NCBI GenBank assembly: GCA_014706295.1
Contig: JACSVZ010000002.1
Coordinates: forward strand, 15,608,494-15,672,493
Length of the DNA stretch: 64,000 bases
Reading direction: 5' to 3'
Origin: Lycocorax pyrrhopterus obiensis
Taxonomy: Eukaryota > Chordata > Aves > Passeriformes > Paradisaeidae
This document shows positions 1 to 13,185 of this stretch, in pieces; the first letter of the stretch is position 1, and each line of letters begins with the position of its first letter. The position numbers and the translations under genes were made by a program. The notes below the pieces were generated by a model. That model ran no database searches and was not told the DNA's origin. It saw only the letters and a list, made by a program, of their open reading frames with translations.

Positions 1-235
1 TGCACATTTACAATCCAGGTATTATTGTTTTGGTTCTGTTTCTTTGCTTTTCAGGTTAAAACCGGCTAACACAAGCTTTCAGAAAACAAATAAAAAATTA
101 AATGGCTCAGAACTGGGACATGGTTTGTCAAGTATCAGCCTGGGGAGATGTTCTGTAACATTGTGGGAAGCTCCTATGTATATAATCACAAAGGAAAAGC
201 TGACAGACCTTTAGCAATAGCTTTGCAGCAATAAA

Positions 236-310
236 TTATTATTATTAACAGATCTTTTCATCCACGGATCTCAAAGCACTTTAGGAATCTTCTTTTACAG
301 GGAAATGTGC
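236..310 (+). repeat. Ancient SINE-like remnant (MIR/AmnSINE-type 3' region)
   Basis: A short TTA-repeat is followed by 'tttcatccacggatctcaaa' and 'gcacttta', then 'ttttacagggaaa'. This order (cttttcatcc, ggatctcaaagc-cttta, ttttacag-ggaaa) resembles the conserved tail of old amniote SINE families and of CR1/L3-associated SINEs. The match is from memory of the motif order, not from a database alignment. The copy is clearly degenerate. No target-site duplication is visible, as expected for an old insertion. Confidence 0.4.
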
Positions 311-2195
311 GGGGGTGAGGAGTACAGTTTTATCTTCTTTATGCCACATTTTATAAACAGCCAGGTCTGGATGCTCTCTCCTTAGCATGTGCTGTGTGAG
401 GGACTCAGATTTAGGGACATTGCAATGGCAGCAGGGTTGGGAAGAAGTGATTTAACATGAGGATAAAGGACCAGGTGAGACACGTATGTGAAGGCAAGTT
501 TCTCTAGAGAGGCACCTCAATACCCAACTTTTCACAGACCCTGACAATGTGTCCTAAACAACGTTGTCAGGGATTCAAAGTATTCAAGAGTATTTTTCCC
601 TCTTTCAACAACACGTTCTATGCATTCTTGTCTCTTTTGTGACATCAGGCTGCAATGCTGCTCTGTGAGGATGCTGTTTGCTATGGAGGCATTCAACACC
701 ATGAAAATGAGGTGGCAGAGCTCCTCATCCACTACCTTCCTCTCTACAGACACAGCTAAGGCCTGGAGACAACAGGAGTCTGAAAAAAGTCAGCTCATCC
801 TTGCATGCAGAATGCTAGGCCTTTGTTTTCATCTTCTTGGCTGAGACTTAAAAAATGCAAGGTTTTTGTCTACTGACTTAATCTCTGGCCAGCCTCCAGG
901 GAACTGGGGCTGCAAAGTCACAGAGGCTGCCTGTGCTCAGACTGGGTGAGTTTAGGGGACTGGGCTCTTGGAGCAAGACCTAGGCTAGTGCAGGTTGCAC
1001 TCGAGTGGAGAGAGCCTCTCTCACACACATCCTTCCTTTGCCTTCTCTGCTGCACAAGCACAGCTCTTGCAGGTACATGTGCTGCTCAAACAGCAACTGG
1101 CAGCCAGCCCGGGGAGCTCTCAGGCAACGTTTCCCTCTTCCCTTTGCTTACTCCTTCATTCAACAGGTGTATTTATTAGATGACATGCTCACTATGAGGC
1201 ATTTCACCATTTAGTCTAGGGAAGGTTTTATTAATTTCTGACTCGCTTCTGTCTTGATCAGCAGCTGTTTGTTTAACATGGACTTGAAAGGCTGCACCCA
1301 CAGCTTGCTGGACAATGAAGTTAGTCTTAAAGGATCTGTTTGAAAAATATGGTACACCTGCTAATGAATTTAATGTCACACTTTCGTGACATTAAAATAA
1401 GCCTTGCAGGGAATATGCAAGACTGATGGATCACCATGAGAAAAGGCATAATAGGAGTACCCCTAGCACAGCTACCTGGTCCCAGAGATTCCAGCCATGG
1501 TGCACAAGCCAGTCCTTCCCCTGGACAAGGCAGGGATGGCTGTGCATGTGCTGTTAAAGCTCCCACTTGCATGTCTTAGCTGCCTGAGCTCCTCTACTGT
1601 GACAAAATTGTTACCCTGTGGTGTGAACATACATAAACCAAGCCCAGTGCTAATTGGCTGCTTGCCAAGGTGGCTGACAGCCACTAGATTCATCACACAT
1701 GCCTTAGCGAGCTGGTCACAGCCACACTGCAATCCTGGCACTTGGTCTGCGGGAGGACTAAAAAGTGACCAAGACTTCCTTAATCTAGGAACATAAAACT
1801 GATGGCAGGGTTAGGAATTAATATCACACTCGTGGGAAGACCACGTTCTCCGTACAGCACAGATGAGCTAAGAGATCAGGTCATGCCCAGATCATCAGCT
1901 CACCTCTGTGAAACCATTCAAAAGTGGGTTTGGACCAGATTTAAGTATAAACTAAACATCTGTCCGAACAGCAAAGCTCACCATCCCCAAAGTCTGTGTT
2001 CCCCTCCCGACAAATGAATCTTATTGTGGGGAAAATACATGAGCAAATAGTTAATTTTGGAGTCTGTGGGTGGCCCCCAAGGTGAACTGGAGCTCTGAGT
2101 TTTACATAAGCACACCCCCACACAAACTCCGTCTTCGCTTCAGATCAGCATCAGCGAGCCCACGCACATCTCTCCCGAGGCCTTTGTGCAAGACC

Positions 2196-2255
2196 TTTAT
2201 CCTTCTACCAATGGGGAAGCCAAGGCCCTGGGGTGAAAGACAAGTTGAAAGCTAA
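2196..2255 (+). repeat. Possible MIR-like SINE tail
   Basis: The order 'ttatcc', 'accaatggggaagccaagg' and 'ggtgaaagacaag' is similar to the widely conserved SINE tail that reads roughly tatcc, cca-ttacagatggggaaactgagg, gaggtgaa-tgac. Similarity is short and interrupted, so this could be chance. Nothing in the flanks helps decide. Confidence 0.22.
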
Positions 2256-5200
2256 GATCTGAATGATTTGGCAGAAACTGGAGCTATTGCAAGATTTTCC
2301 AAGATGAGCCCACTGGGGGACTGGAGAGCTCATGATGATTTAATGGCTTAAAAGAGAATGGGGCTTAATCTAGACCATGTGCCGAGAGGAGCTGCTGAGC
2401 ATGGAGGTAGAGTAAGGCAAACCCACCCTGACTACAGCGACTTCACTCTCCACATCTGGATGGCTGAGAAATGGCATCTGCCTTCCTATGTTCCTTGTTC
2501 TTTAAATATTGAAGCACTGATCCAAGCTTTCTTTTTGTGGTCAGACCCTCCTACATGTGCTGAGTTTTGTACCCCAGGGGTTCCCGAGGGTGTACTTGGA
2601 GACCTCTCTGGGGCTGCAGCATTTGCGGAGCAAGGTGGGGGAAGGCAAACCCTGCACTGCCCCTGAGCCAGGCCAGGCACGCAGGATCATCCAGCTCCTG
2701 TAGATGACGCTCAGGAAAAGCAACTTGATGCGTTGCTGAAATTAATCCTGCCAGACAGGGCAACAAGCAGAGCTTTGGTCCCTGTGGTGGGCTTGTTGAA
2801 GGCACACAGCAGTTCCATGGCTGTGGAGGTGAAGGAACGAATGTCTGGCTGTTACCTGCAAAGGCTGTGAGAACCTAGGAAGCAGAAGAGAGGAGGAGGA
2901 AAGGGAAAAGCAGTCACAAGCAGAAAAGTAGGAACAGACCAGTAGAAGAGGACTTCTGAGGGGCGTGGGACCTGGGCTTCTGCTGCTCCCTGCTTATGTC
3001 CCGATAGCTCCCCACTCTCCCCACCCCTGCTGCTGCTATGCTCAACCACGGAAGAAGGAGAAAGAAAACATTGCATGGCTCTGGCACAGAAATACCTTTT
3101 AATTACCTGAGATGGAACAAGGCTCTTCTGCTTTTTCAGCATAAGTATTGTGAATTTTATCAGTGATGCTTGGTCTGAAAGATCTACTTGCTCAGTCTTG
3201 CTGGGTTTTAAAGTCCTCTTCTGAACCAGAACAAATGCAAGATGTTAGAGAGAAAACAGATCCCAGCAAGGTCCCAAGACTAGCCCAGAGGGATTGTTTG
3301 CAGGGTAAAACACAGCCTCAGAGAGACACAATTCCTTTCTTCATACTGCTAAGAAATAAGAAATTTATTCAAGTTAGTCTGCTCAGCCCTCAGCCCTGGC
3401 TATCACTAATCTCAGTACTGCTGAGGCATGGGTTTTGATGGTGGTTTACTGTGCAAGCTGGAAGATCTCACAGCTCATAAACCATCTCCAGCATCCTCCT
3501 TAGGACATGACATTCACTTCTAGATAACAACATGCTGTGGTTTGGTTTAGGTTGTGCAAGTCTCTGTAACAAGAAGCAGATCCATCTCACTGGCCTCAGG
3601 GCCAGTCAACAGCTGGTTAAGGGGACTGAGGCAACCCCGTGTCAGCCCCATCCACCATCAGCATGTGAGACAGGCACTTACACACACAACCCCTTCCAAC
3701 AGAGGTGTCTAAATGAGGTGGGTGGACAATCTCTGAAGCAATCTACTCACCTTCTCTGTAGCAGGAGCTGTGGCAGCTACACCTCTGACCGCAGGGCTGG
3801 GTGGGAGGATCCCCAAGCCTGCTTGCATGGCACAGCCTGATTCTTTTCCATCCACACGTGCTGCAGTTGGACCAGGGTCACAGCTTACAAATGGTGCCTG
3901 CCACAACACACAGCCATGCGTGGAAAATACCCAAACATCACCCTGGGGGCCCGGGTAAGCCCTGTGGTGGGAAGGAACAAGGTGTTACTTGCCCTGCAGC
4001 ACACTCATGGGGCCAGAGCACTATGAAGAGCAGGGGGGACAAAACCATGAAGGATAAGATTTGCAAGAATCCCAATTTGGAGAGTCAGCACCACAAAGTG
4101 CCAAAAAAGGCAGAGACCCCCTCTCACTGCTGTGAGGGGTGCCTGGGGCTGCCATGTCAGGGTGACTCCTGTGGACAGGGACCATGAGAATAGTGTCTTT
4201 TGCTGCTTGGACACATTTAACTTCTGACCTGTATCAGCTGTCAGATTAGAAGGGGTTTAGTCACATCAGTCTGAGAAGGAATTAAAGCCAAGCTCCAGGG
4301 GTGAAAGGGCAGAGCCTTAAAGGGATCACCTTAATTGACAGGGCCTCTTAATCCCCCTGTTCTTGTACATTAATCCAAATATCTCCAGTTCTTCTTCTTA
4401 ACCTGTTTTCATAAAGTAAAGAGAATTATACTTAATACAACAAAGCTGGGTGTAGGAGTAAAGTGTGACCTTAGCCCTCCTGCAGAAGGGGTTTGAGGCT
4501 GTTGTGAATGCTGCTTTTTATCCCGGTCACTCCCCAGCCCTTCCCCAGCAGTTTGAGAGCTGGAAATGATCAGGCAGCTCCTCCTTGTCCAAGCCGTGGC
4601 AGTGACGCTGTGCAGGACAGGGCTGTTGTTTGATGTTCCATTTGCAGTTTACATTTATAATGGCAGCACTCTGATAACCCAGGTACTTGAAACAGGCCCA
4701 AGCAGAGAGGAGCTTGGGGCACACCACATCCATCACCTGACAAGCGTGGTTGGTGGGGTCTGCTGCTCAGAGCATCCCTCTCTACTGCAGAAGCCAGCAT
4801 GCAGGACCTGGAGGCCCCCCCAGCTTCGGGGGGACGTGAAGGGGTGAACACATTTAGAGCTGCCCTTTTAATTTAGAGAAGTGCTGGGATTGTTTTCTCA
4901 ATGCTTGATGCACAGGAGATTTCAGGCTCTTTGACTATCACCCCAGCAACTTCTCAGGCTATCAGCTAAAAAAATTGTCTTTCCAAAGTTTGAATACTCA
5001 CAAGGAATTATGGGCAGCAGCCATTCACGTAAAATAAATTTTTGGAAGCAAAGTTGATGTGCAAAATCACTCTTTTTGCAATGTTTTTTTTACAGTGAAC
5101 TCTTCTGAAGGCTGATCTTCATCTCAGAAGGTGTAACTGAGGTCTCAAACACTAAATGCCCTATGTGGGCAGTAGGAAAACTAACTGGTGGCATGGCAAA

Positions 5201-7603
5201 GTTAATTTTAAGATGTTAAGCTAAGACATTAACAGCTCAACTAAGTTGTTAAACTATCAAGGACATGGGTTGTGCCTTCGTGTGCCTTGGTAGTGCAGTT
5301 ATGCGCTGTCACCAGAGGCTCTCAGTTCTACTGAGAGATAAACAGGCAGAAAATAAGAGATTCAGCCTCTGAATCATGGGGAGGAGGCTGAAGTCCCACT
5401 CTTGGTTAACATGAGTGTCTCAACTCTGACATTGACAGAATTTTAGGTGTTGGGGACAGTGCCAGCGGTGCCAAATTTTGGGACCACACTGTCTCTGGGT
5501 GGTTTCAGTGGTCATCACTTTGCACTGCCATGCAAAGCCAGCCTAATGGGAAAAAAGCATCCCTGACACTGCCTCCTGCCAGCCATGTGCATTGTGCTTT
5601 GTAGCTACCCTGGCTTGTTCTGGCAGTGGGAAACTTACCCTGCAAACCAAGCTGCTTTCAAAATACATGTAAGGCATCTAATTTTTTGCTGGCATGGTGG
5701 TGAAAGCCACAGAAAATTGTGGAAAGAGTGAAGTTTCCAGAGGCAAATTTATTTTGTCTTATTCTCAGCCTGCTTAGAGTTCAACTAAGATGTTTCGGGA
5801 GCCTGAGTTCTGTCAAAGGGAAGCAGTCTAAGAAGCAGATGTGGATAAAAGAAATATGAAAGCTATTCAAAAATGAGCAGGGGAAAAAAAGCCTTTGAGT
5901 GGGCTGAAGAAAAACAAACACAGATCCCAAGAGAAGGAGGAGAGAAGAAAAACTCCAATGAAACAAAAAAGTAGCTGATGAAAACCTGGTCTTACAGAGG
6001 GCAATAATATTTTGCTGCTAACTTCACTGGGCCAGGATTTTACACACATTTTCTAATCATGGTGATGGGCTTTTTGTTCCAAAGTTTTCTTCCATCTCGT
6101 GATTCATCACGTCTCCTGTCTGGACACGCAGTAGCACAGAAGTCCCATTTAGTTCGGAAAGTACTCTTTTAATGGAACTAATCACTCTTGGAAAAAACCC
6201 TGGTTTCAAATGACAGGAGGAGGAGAGGAAAGGTTCATGACCTCAATCAAATTTTTGAACCCCATGAACACACAAAAATAATTTGAAAAGTTCATAAAAC
6301 CTCAATTTTCAGCAGATTTGCCCATCCAAGTTTAGGCTTGTCAGGCCAGAAGCCCAGATTCCTCCTCAGATCCAGCCCTGTGAACACAATGACACTGATG
6401 CATTCTATGAAAAGCCTGGCCAAAATCAGAGCCCTGGAAAGGCAGCTATTTGGGCAGCTGAAGCAAGAGAAGGGAGAGCCAGGCCGTTTGAAGTTATCAG
6501 CCAGGGGAGGCGTTGGATAAGCGCAGGCCATTTGTAATCAGATGTCTGAGAGGACTGTCAAAGAAATCTCCCCACACTTGCCTTGTCACTGATGGTATCT
6601 CTGCGCAGATAAAGTAAGAGCAGCAGTAACAGGGAAGTCCGAGCCATTATCTGCCCACACCTGGGCTGCGAAGGTGCCATGCAGAGACAGCGCCCGGCTG
6701 GGCTGAGGGCACGGGGCAGGGAGGATGCTGCCTGTGCCAAGCTGCAGGGGGACACTGTCCTGCAGCCCCAGGGAGCACAGCCCGCGCCGTCGGCTCCTGA
6801 CCACACACTGTGGTTGGATCTATTGTGAAGAATTCGTATCGGCAGCCTTAACTTTCATCTCCCTGTGAAAGCTGGGCTGAAAAGGTGTTTTCTTCACTGA
6901 TTAATGGGTGAATTTCATTGCACCTTTTTTAGGATTTACAGGCTTTCACAAGGCTGCTCACTATTGTTCTCCCTGGCCTACAGTATTCGTGGGAAGTAGC
7001 TTCACAAGCCCCTGAACCAACCAAAGTCTCAGTTTTGGTGTCCTTTCCTTGTGCATTTCCTGGAGTTGAATAGGTTGAGGTTATGTATAGCAGCTTTTTA
7101 TTTTGTGGAGGTATTTCTAAGCTCTCTGTACCCCCTGCATTTAAATCAGCTTGCAGGAACATGACGCCTTGAAGTGTCTTCTACTGCCAAAACCTGACAG
7201 GAATTGGCCATCAGGCTTGAAGGGACAGATGGATCGACAACCACACAAACGAGCAGTGCTATCACACTTACTTTATTTTTCTTGGAAAGCTAAGGTAGAA
7301 AGCCCAGCAGCCTAATCAGAGATCTGGGGTAATACCACGTAGCATCAGCAACCCTCTTGGTCCTACTCTGCGAGGCATGAGTTGTTCATGGGCGCTGTAT
7401 GAGCCCAAGAACCCTGCAGCAACCTCAGATGTGCCCAGAGTCACCGCAACAGATTCATGCCTTGAAATGACCCTTGGAAATTTTGGCTGTATCTGCATGG
7501 CTGTTTTGAAACAATGGCATGAAGTACCCAGTGAGTCTCCAACAAAGGAGCCTCTGTATTAACACCTGCTAAATTCTAGTCCTTGAGTGTTTTGGTGTGG
7601 GGT

Positions 7604-7620
7604 TTTGTTTTTTTTTTTTT
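7604..7620. repeat. Poly-T tract
   Basis: A run of about 14 T residues follows GGTTTTG. It could be the remnant of an antisense retrotransposon poly-A tail, but no recognisable element body lies next to it. Confidence 0.6.
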
Positions 7621-10600
7621 GTCTCAGCAGTGGGGAGGCCCTAATGCTGTCTTGGAAGTCCTCTGCAGACAGGGGAAGGTCTTCTTGAAGCTGGGATTTA
7701 GGCTTGAGCCAGTGCTGTCAAGTACACCTCTTAAGGATTTTTTCTCTTTGGTCTTTGGGCTTAGTGATGCTTTGTGCTGATGTCCTACTGACACAGAAAC
7801 TCTGTGAGCAGATGGGAATTTTGCTGAGTTTTTATTACAGCCTAAACTTCTTTGCTCCAAGAAATCCAGCGTCATCCAGATTCTAGCCACCATGCACAGA
7901 CCGAGGAGGCCCAAAGGATTGCAGTGGTGTGAAAACAGATCTTGACCCCTTCACTATATTTAACATAAATCAAATGTCACAGTGGGGCTGAAACTCCATG
8001 TGCATTAACCATCTTCCCATACTTATTAAACTACAGTAACTATTTCCCTGCCCTTCCCCTGCTTTCTAATAGCAGTATAAATAGTCCAAAGGTCTCTTGT
8101 CAACACAGCTCCCAGAGTTCTAGCTCTTTGAGGGGCAAATGTACTTTGTTTTATTACTTGTATGGCATTCCTCAAAGAAGGGGGCTTTGACCTTCTTAAA
8201 TTCTTCCTGGAGATTAAATACCAAAACCAGCAGTCCACAAGGGAATTAATAGACAACTTCAATACACACAGCAGGACCTTTGGAGGGGGTCAAGTTATTA
8301 ACACACTGGGAAATGTAGATTGTATCTTCCAATGCAGGATATATCTTGCATTCTAAATCAGATAATGACAATGGGGCCCAGAGAGCGGCATTTCTGAGAT
8401 GAGTTCTGCAGCTCTCAGCAGATCTTCCAATTCTGGGTGTTTTAGCAAGGACACAAACTTTGCTGACTTTAGAAATCTTCACGTAAAAAGGAATGCATAA
8501 CAAACTTCTCTTTTTTTTTGAAAAATTATGCCTTCTGTATTAAGTGTGGGCCCATGTGGCTTTATTTTGCATTAGACAAGGAATCTTACCTGGGGGCTTA
8601 ATACTTATTCAACCTCCTACTGCCTCAAAACAGACAACCCTACAAAAATATTTGGTTAATATTTACATATTTAAGGAAATTAATGTCAGGCATTGAAAAC
8701 CTTTTAAAGGTATTCTTGGTGCAGTTTTGAACAATCAAAGTTTGCAGAAGCAAAATTTAAGCCTGATGAGAGCTAAGTGGTAATGGAAAACTCATTTCAG
8801 CCTTCTTGCCGTGCATAGTTGCAGTGGAAACATGATTAAAAATATTCACCGAAGGTAGATGAGCCAAGAAACAAGGATATGTGATAGAATCAATAAAGGT
8901 TTTAGATTAAGTCAACATTTCTGTAAAATTTTGATGCTTGAAAATGTGACAGTTTAACAGCCCTCCCTTGTTTTTGAACTGCTATGCACCAGTCTGAGAT
9001 TTTACCTTCGAAATTATCAAGAAAGGGAGAACATATTACAAAATCACCTTTTTTTTCCTCACCTCCTTTTGCTTTATGTATTTCGCCACTGCTGAACAAC
9101 ACAAACTTTCGAAACAAAAACCCTACAGTTAGTAAAAATCATGAAAAGAATGAATAGGCTGAAATATATTACTTGTTATGAAATATTCCTTTGGCATGAA
9201 TTGTAATAAACAAACCAACATCCATTCCAAAACAGCAGTAAACAAATCTTTACTAGTCCCTGATTGCCAAAAATCTCACACTACTCAAGTTGACATGGAA
9301 AAAAGCATTAATGTTAGTGAGGGGTGAATTTCAGGAAGGCTGGGTTTGGTCTGGATAAGCATATCTGACATATGCAAACCTTCTGGGAGCCTATAAAAAC
9401 AAGCTTTCTTGGGATATTTCCTGCACTTCTGGTTAGGTTGGAAATGTCATGACAGCTGACTTTGCCACAGCCCTTGGGCACTCCAGGTTGTGTTCCTGGC
9501 CAGAAATCAGGGAAACAAAGATGCTTGGAAAGAGAAGAAACCACAGAACAATGCTTAGAGCTTCTAGAACAATTCCAGCCAATGTGCTCAGTGTGCTCTT
9601 ACATAGACTTGGACATGACAGCTGTGTGGAAGATTGGCCCTTCTCCCTCTGCACAGAAAAAAATTGAGGAATTAATGCTTGAAAAAATGCTTTCCATCTC
9701 TTTTGTAGCTGCATGCAGGATGTGCAGATATGCAGGCCAATCCTTACTGCTCTAGCCTCTGGGCACGTGAAAAGTGCAAAGGCAAACACTGTCACAAATC
9801 CATTGTGCACGCCCCCATTGCTGCGTAACTTAACACCTCTTCCACCTTCTGCTCTCTCCTTGTAAATTTGATCTATAAAATCCCAATAATGATTTAAAAA
9901 CTGAAGTCCTGCCATACGGAAGCCAAATTTTAAATGCAAATTATGTTAGATGTTTGAATCCTAGCCTTAGTGGACCTTCTAGGAAAGGGAAAATAGACTT
10001 TGGCTTTGTCCTGGTGGTAATATTAGGGCATGTTATAATTTGTGTACCAGTCTCATCTCATAAAAACAATAAAGTGTAGTGAAACTGTGAAACGCTTTGC
10101 CAAAAGAATTTCTGGGTGCTAAAATTGCAAGGGTTCCAAAAGGCAAATAAGGAGAACAAAACTCTAGCCATGGCAGTGAAAAAATCTGTATCATGCTCAG
10201 AAGCACCTTCACTATGGACTGCTGGATGTCAGGGGAGTGTTCAGAGGCTGTGTCCATCTGTCCTTGCTGGTTCTGTGCTCACCCTGTTCCCTGGGCACTC
10301 TGTGAGCACCAGGGTCTTCAGGAGAGCAGGGAAGAGATGTCACCACAGGAGATGGACTGCTGGCCTGAACCAGTGCAGAAGAAACACCCTTCTGCTGACC
10401 CTTCCTCATGAGTATCAGATTTGCTCTTCTGGTTGTGTTTTATTGATTTGAAGAGAAGAAGCAGTGCTGTTGGACACAAATCTTTCTCCAGTAAGATTTC
10501 TATATATGCTCCAGATAGCTTATTGCTCCTGAATGAGCATCTCTAGCTTGAGATGTGCTGTTTCCAACACATATGCCAAGTAAGGGCCCCAAGCTGAAGC

Positions 10601-11799
10601 CTCCCTGGGCTGCAAGCCTCACAGGGCAGTGTGCCAGCCATGGACCATCAGCTGGGCTGTCACAAACATCTCCTGGAAATACCTTCTTGGTAGGCTTGAA
10701 GAGGACTCGCCATCCCTTCAAGTGACTGGAAATGGAGCCAGATTGGCTGCCTTCTGCTGTTTTCACAGACAATCCAGAGGCAAAAAAAGGTTATTTTTCC
10801 AAGGCAAACATTCATAGAAATACAGCTTCCTTTGAATATACAGGGATGATGAAATGCAGTGTGGGGGAAGGATACTTTTGTATTCCTTAATGGTTCCTCA
10901 GGCCAGGATTTGGGCACTGCCTTTCCCATTGGAAGTCTTCTCTGTCATTTTATCCCCCTTTGGATTCATTTGGCTGAAGGACTGAGGAATTTATGCTGTG
11001 CCTGCTTTGCGAAGTTATGCTTTGAGCAGGGCTTTTGGTGTCGAGCTTCCTCACGACTTTGGTGTCAGGAGCACTTGTGTGTGCTTGTCCCCTTTCAAGT
11101 GACAGGAGGGGTTAACCTGCCATGGATCTCAGAGGAGACATGGCACACCTTTCTCTGCCTCTGTGACTTGTAGCTGTACCTGTAAAACACAATGAAGTGT
11201 TAAAATACATGCCTGGCCTTTGATCCTGGGGCCAAATGTACCTCTGGTGTAACATCAGTATCTTTCCTAATGAAAGAAACTTTCATTTCCTCCAGGAGGC
11301 CATTGCAGGATTTGCACACAAAGTGGGCAGTGCTTTTGGCTTCCAGCCTAATTCCTTAATATCCCCTGTTCCTCCATGCATATGCTGGGAAAGAAAGGTG
11401 TTACCAGCCTGGGAGCATAGGGGCAGGAAGGAGGCGGCAAAGCAAGTCTGTCTGCACAAGGCTCAGATGCCATTGTTCTTCTCATGAAGAGCCAGTTTAG
11501 GTTCATGAACACAAAGGCCTTTGATGTCATTACTCGGGAAATGGTGCCTTAAAGATAATAGATGGTTTCACGGGCTGAGCCCTGGGCTGGGGCTTGGCAG
11601 CAAATGCCGAGCCAGCCATGCTCCCGGCAGAGATTTCCTCAGTGCATATAAGCTCTCCTGAGAAAAGCCATGAGAGCACTCTAACCACTTCCAGCCGTCT
11701 GGAGAGGGGGAGATAGGTGCCTCCCTCACAGGGTCTTGCAGAGCTGTGCTGAGGTTTGCATGGTTCTTTAAGGATAACTTATTTACCAGCTACATTTGC

Positions 11800-12480
11800 T
11801 AACTTGTTCCGTCCCTGCGGGTAGAATTACGTGTGGGCAGCACAGGCAGCTCCAGCCTGATGTCCAACCTATCCCAGGAGGAACTGCCTTTCCCTCGGCC
11901 CCTTGGCTCTGCTGCTCGGAGGCACACCTCTGGCCAGCCTCTTGGCTCAGGGTTTCAGTGGGACTCGGCTGTGACTTGATTCCAGCGAGGAGTTCTGACA
12001 CTGCTTCCTCCTGTCAGCCACTGCCCAGTCAGTGCCAGCCGGTGAGCAGTGGGTGTATGTGAAACCTGCTCGGGGGCTGCCGTGCCAGCTCCCTTCGGGG
12101 GCACAGCACCTTCATCGGGGCTCTGCACTCTCCCAGGCACACTCTGGAGTTTCCCTGTTCTTCTCCTACAGCTCACCACCTTCTGGCATGGTGGGGATCT
12201 CTGCCACACACCCCACCTCCACCCTCCCTGACCGATCTCCAGGGATTCGGGTTCTTTCTTGTTCCCTTCTGGCCCCTGGAAGCCACTGGCTGAGGAAGAT
12301 GATGATTTTGGAAGTGCACTTGGTACAGCCAGTGAAGAAGGTGCCAATCCCATGAGGGAGACCAAAGTTTGTTAACAAGGAGAATGCATAAACCTCTGGT
12401 AGGAGCTTTAATCCTCTTACTGAGGTGCCAGTTAACGCTGCTGCATCTCCAGTGCTCCTGCCCTGTGCAGTGACTGGTCT
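11800..12480. other. GC-rich flank upstream of the promoter block
   Basis: Base composition rises here relative to the preceding 10 kb, and overlapping ORFs of 70-136 codons on both strands follow simply from the lack of AT-rich stops. No single frame shows consistent codon bias, and I see no acceptor/donor pair framing an exon. It merges into the CpG-rich promoter region that starts around 12.5 kb, so it may be upstream regulatory sequence (inference). Confidence 0.45.
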
Positions 12481-12505
12481 GTTTTCCTTGGGACGGAAGG
12501 GGGGA

Positions 12506-12557
12506 GCGTGTGAGAGTGTGTGTGTGTGCCTCTGTGTGTGTGAGAGCGTGTGTGTGC
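12506..12557. repeat. (TG)n-type microsatellite
   Basis: An imperfect TG/GTG repeat with GAG and CCTC interruptions spans about 50 bp just upstream of the CpG-rich block. Alternating purine-pyrimidine tracts of this kind are common near vertebrate promoters and can adopt Z-DNA. Its position directly before the CpG island is the only notable point. Confidence 0.8.
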
Positions 12558-12875
12558 TTCAAACCGTGTAACAGGAGATGAATTCAAAGTGCCTCCTCAG
12601 GACATTGTCGCTGCAGACGGACACTTTGTTCATCCGTGCCGTGGAGCCATCAGGCCCTCCGAGTCCCGCTCAGCATCCCAACCCGAAGCGAGTCCCGTTT
12701 CAGCGGCGCTCCCCCTCCCCACCCAGCACATAATGTTTCTATTGTGCCGATGCTGTTTTTCTGGGGAAGCGGCAGGGATTTGAATATCATAAAGGCAGAA
12801 GCTGGGCTTTGATATACTGTCACCAAAAGCTGAATACTGTAATTTTCAGCAATTTTCTCCGAACTCCCCTTCAAC

Positions 12876-12933
12876 TCCACCTCCCCGCCCCCCCCGGGCC
12901 CCGGCCCCCTCCTCTCCCCGGGCCCCCTCCCGG
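12876..12933 (-). other. C-rich/G-rich tract with G-quadruplex potential on the - strand
   Basis: The + strand carries at least six runs of four or more C within about 58 bp. Read on the - strand these are closely spaced G-runs with short loops, which meets the usual pattern for a G-quadruplex. It sits inside the CpG-rich promoter block about 250 bp upstream of the predicted start codon. It could affect promoter melting or, depending on the start site, lie in transcribed 5'UTR template. Confidence 0.6.
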
Positions 12934-12973
12934 TTGCTTTTTTCCTGACAAGCCGCTCCGTTGCTTCTCCCGC

Positions 12974-13033
12974 ATGATCCTCATTTGGCAAATTAATGTG
13001 CTGCTGCTGATGAGAGACAGTGGGTTACTGTGA
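12974..13033 (+). CDS. Candidate upstream ORF, 19 codons, in the putative 5'UTR
   Basis: An ATG at 12974 opens a 19-codon frame closed by TGA at 13031-13033, some 150 bp before the first in-frame ATG of the signal-peptide exon and in a different frame from it. The peptide is strongly hydrophobic (I, L, V and W rich). It would only matter if transcription starts upstream of 12974, which is plausible given the CpG block but not shown. If transcribed, it would be expected to reduce initiation at the main ATG. It could equally be untranscribed or untranslated chance sequence. Confidence 0.3.
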   Translation: MILIWQINVLLLMRDSGLL

Positions 13034-13185
13034 GCGCAGGCTCTCTCGTCTCCTCTCGCTATTATACCCTGGCAACATCAAAGGTCCAGTCATCCTGTTT
13101 CCATCTTCCCGTGGGTCCGCAGGGCCTGACTCAATCGCTCGGTTCAAAAGTGCAGGCTGGCTGGGACAGGGACAGTCCCCGCCCC

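Larger units (their letters stand above)
1..11790. other. Non-coding upstream flank, no supported gene
   Basis: This stretch holds only short ORFs (mostly 60-130 codons) that overlap one another on both strands, without convincing splice structure, domains or signal peptides. Base composition is mixed and CpG is scarce except for a modest GC-rich patch near 6640-6800. It contains a poly-T run near 7607-7620 and remnants of what look like ancient SINEs, listed separately. Because the only supported first exon lies at about 13 kb on the + strand, I read this as intergenic DNA or distal upstream sequence. An intron of another gene cannot be excluded. Confidence 0.6.

Noticed and set aside
9433..9939. 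168-codon ORF on the - strand
   Set aside because: No recognisable domain or codon bias, and overlapped by + strand ORFs of 72-97 codons; single-exon coding genes of this size without homology are unlikely here.
12721..12742. CAGCACATAATG, resembling the miR-15/16 seed region
   Set aside because: Similarity covers only about 12 bases and no hairpin of precursor length surrounds it.
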